Assembly (NCBI GenBank): GCA_900549655.1
Contig: UROZ01000011.1
Coordinates: forward strand, 1-32,123
Direction: 5' to 3'
Source: an uncultured Collinsella sp.
GTDB taxonomy: Bacteria > Actinomycetota > Coriobacteriia > Coriobacteriales > Coriobacteriaceae
Length of the DNA stretch: 32,123 nt
Under the pieces are notes generated by a model. That model saw only the letters and a program-made list of their open reading frames with translations. It searched no databases and was not told the DNA's origin. Both the position numbers and the translations under genes were made by a program. How positions within the stretch are numbered: the stretch's first letter is position 1; each line of letters begins with the position of its first letter. Below are positions 30,762 through 32,123 of the stretch, in pieces.

Positions 30762-31255
30762 GTTGAATTACTCGCGTGCGGATATAAAGGGTGGCATGTT
30801 AAGCTGGTCGTTTTCTCGTTCTGGGACATTTGCAGTAGGATGAGTGGGACTAGGCGCGCTGCGGTGTGATGGTTGAGACTTGTATCGCTGCAAATCCGCT
30901 GATGCACATTTTGCTATTGGGCTTGAAGGTGGGACCGGCAGGCCTTTGTTTGGGTTGTTCTGGTCGTCCAACGCGTGTTGCACGGCTTTATATTGTTACC
31001 CTCGTTCGGCGCTCCGTTGGAGCATTTCCGGGTTTGTCGGCATCATGACTTGGCCAAGTGACACGCTTGCCGGGACGGTTGTAACGCCGCGCCGGTTCCG
31101 TGTGCTCCTTCGTTGTTGGCCTGTCCAGCCGGGGGCGGATTCGGCCTCATGTTGTGGCGCACGGCCTTCAGGGGCTTCCCCTGGCGAGTTATGTTCGTCC
31201 GTATGGGTAAGGGTCGGGTTGAGCTGACAATCCCGTGTCGGAAGGGGCTTGGACC
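30762..31255. other. Intergenic stretch with no convincing gene
   Basis: The sequence moves from AT-rich back to GC-rich. Open frames on the - strand (71 residues at 30768-30983, 154 residues at 30996-31460) are Pro/Ser/Arg/Gln-rich, lack ribosome sites and overlap or abut each other with a stop between. They could be a decayed gene, but I cannot support that. No RNA gene or repeat was recognised. Confidence 0.5.
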
Positions 31256-31744
31256 ATGCGCGCGATGACAGAGATTGAGTGGCTGGACGGCCGTGTGACG
31301 AAGGTGCCGGAGCTCGCCCTGGGCGATGCGTTCGGCGAGAGCGTCCAGGCGGAGCTCGATTTCGGGTTCGACGACGTGTTGGAGGGCCTTTGGGTTGAGG
31401 TGCGCCATCATGAGCCGGATGAGGACTCGGACGGCGACCCGCGCGGGAGGGGCTGCGCACTGTACGCGGACTGCCGGTACAGCCTGGTCGAACCGTCGGA
31501 CCTCGACCGTGTCTTCTGCATCCTTTACGAGGGGCAGCCGAGGGTCTGCCGCGTCGCGGGGGAGCTCGTGAACCTTTTGCGGGCCTGCGCGTTGTCCTGC
31601 CTCATGCTCGGATCTCCCTACCCGCCAGGCGCCCTCGAGGCCCTGGCCGCGTGCGCTCGATACCTCTGCGGTCCGGCTTTCACATCCGACCTCGCCGCCC
31701 GTGCCCGCGCCGCGGGGGAGCTAGGGCCCCCGCGGCGGCGGTGA
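31256..31744 (+). CDS. Hypothetical acidic protein
   Basis: I do not recognise this 162-residue protein. ATG at 31256 has GGAAGGGG eight bases upstream; the frame also extends to a GTG at 31235. The first 90 residues are acidic, with an Asp/Glu-rich segment (HHEPDEDSDGDPRG), and the rest is Ala/Leu/Cys-rich and helical (VNLLRACALSCLMLGS, ALAACARYL). There is no signal peptide or clear transmembrane segment. Composition and codon bias (GC-rich third positions) match the core genes rather than the island. The opposite strand is also open for much of its length, which lowers certainty. Confidence 0.55.
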   Translation: MRAMTEIEWLDGRVTKVPELALGDAFGESVQAELDFGFDDVLEGLWVEVRHHEPDEDSDGDPRGRGCALYADCRYSLVEPSDLDRVFCILYEGQPRVCRVAGELVNLLRACALSCLMLGSPYPPGALEALAACARYLCGPAFTSDLAARARAAGELGPPRRR

Positions 31745-32123
31745 ACGCGGCCGCTGCGTGGGAATTTGGGATGGGGGCGGGTTCCGAAACGCCTGCGGAG
31801 GGGAGAACCCCGTTGGGCGGGGACTATTCGTGATGCTTGATATCGCATTGCAGTATGGAAGCACGGATCATCTTCGCGATGGTCCGACCGGTTGATGGGC
31901 TAGGACGCGCATTCAGCAGGGAAGGGGATGGCTTTTAATGCCGCTTTTGGCTTATGCGTGCCGCGCTCCGCGTATGGCCATCCTGCGGTGCTAAAGCATT
32001 CTTGAAGTCTGTTAAGTGAATTCGTTTTAATCGCGCACGTGGCCGTTTGCCCATGTCGCATAACAGGATTCACTGTTGATTGCCCGTGTGATGACAGCGT
32101 GAGTTTCGGGGGGGGGTGGCGTG
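31745..32123. other. Downstream stretch without a recognised gene
   Basis: I see no coding frame with a ribosome site. A short hairpin CCCCG-TTGGG-CGGGG (31808-31822) has no T run and is not called as a terminator. A tract of nine G residues sits at 32108-32116, close to the window end. A gene starting beyond the window could have its promoter here. Confidence 0.4.

Noticed and set aside
30768..30983. Small - strand frame (Pro/Ser/Gln-rich, 71 residues) after the DUF1648 gene
   Set aside because: No ribosome site, low-complexity sequence, and a stop separates it from the similar frame upstream; not enough to call a gene or pseudogene.
30996..31460. 154-residue - strand frame overlapping the hypothetical gene at 31256-31744
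   Set aside because: Composition is Arg/Pro-rich and disordered, and the + strand gene has the better ribosome site.
31808..31822. CCCCG/CGGGG hairpin after the hypothetical gene
   Set aside because: The stem has five pairs and no T run follows; such dyads are frequent by chance in GC-rich DNA.
1..32123. CRISPR array, rRNA or tRNA genes, integrase or transposase
   Set aside because: I looked for regularly spaced identical repeats, cloverleaf-like segments and transposase motifs and saw none. The only regular repeat is the protein-coding Asn hexad region at 29523-29621.

Overview
The window is chromosomal DNA from a GC-rich, probably Gram-positive bacterium. The gene orders (mreBCD-PBP2-rodA, a TIGR03960/DUF2344 pair before rplU-rpmA-obgE, nadD-yqeK-rsfS, rpsP-khpA-rimM-trmD, glyQ-glyS-ppsR), the strong GC bias at third codon positions and the many TTG starts fit an actinobacterial lineage of the Coriobacteriia, most likely Collinsella or a relative. 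The taxon is an inference; there is no rRNA here to settle it.

Bases 1-26383 are dense housekeeping sequence, almost all on the + strand. In order: the 3' part of a P-type cation ATPase; a zinc-ribbon membrane protein; a cyclophilin; a TPR membrane protein; the complete cell-elongation set (mreB, mreC, mreD, PBP2, rodA); a DUF697-like protein; a B12-binding radical SAM protein and its DUF2344 partner; ribosomal proteins L21 and L27; the GTPase ObgE; NAD synthesis (nadD) with yqeK and rsfS; a convergent DNA polymerase IV gene (- strand); the S16 / KH protein / RimM / TrmD translation operon; signal peptidase I; both subunits of glycyl-tRNA synthetase; and the PPDK regulatory kinase/pyrophosphorylase.

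From about 26600 to 30770 the sequence becomes visibly AT-richer and holds a compact gene island. On the - strand, three overlapping genes read precursor-like protein -> radical SAM protein -> SAM-dependent methyltransferase, followed by a hairpin terminator. The first protein has an N-terminal stretch resembling the nitrile-hydratase-like leader of proteusins, then six consecutive hexads with Asn at a fixed position (N-x5-N ladder, rich in Asn-Ala-Asn). Polytheonamide-type proteusins carry this kind of ladder, and their Asn residues are epimerised by a radical SAM enzyme and N-methylated on the side chain. The methyltransferase here has an NPPL motif of the amide/amine N-methylating class. 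Divergent from these genes is a six-helix DUF1648/SdpI-like membrane protein, a family that includes a bacteriocin immunity protein. I infer a previously unrecognised peptide-natural-product (RiPP) locus with a possible self-immunity gene. The caveats are that about 100 residues follow the Asn ladder and that no protease or exporter is visible.

Bases 30762-32123 return to GC-rich sequence with one hypothetical gene and two stretches in which I see no convincing gene.
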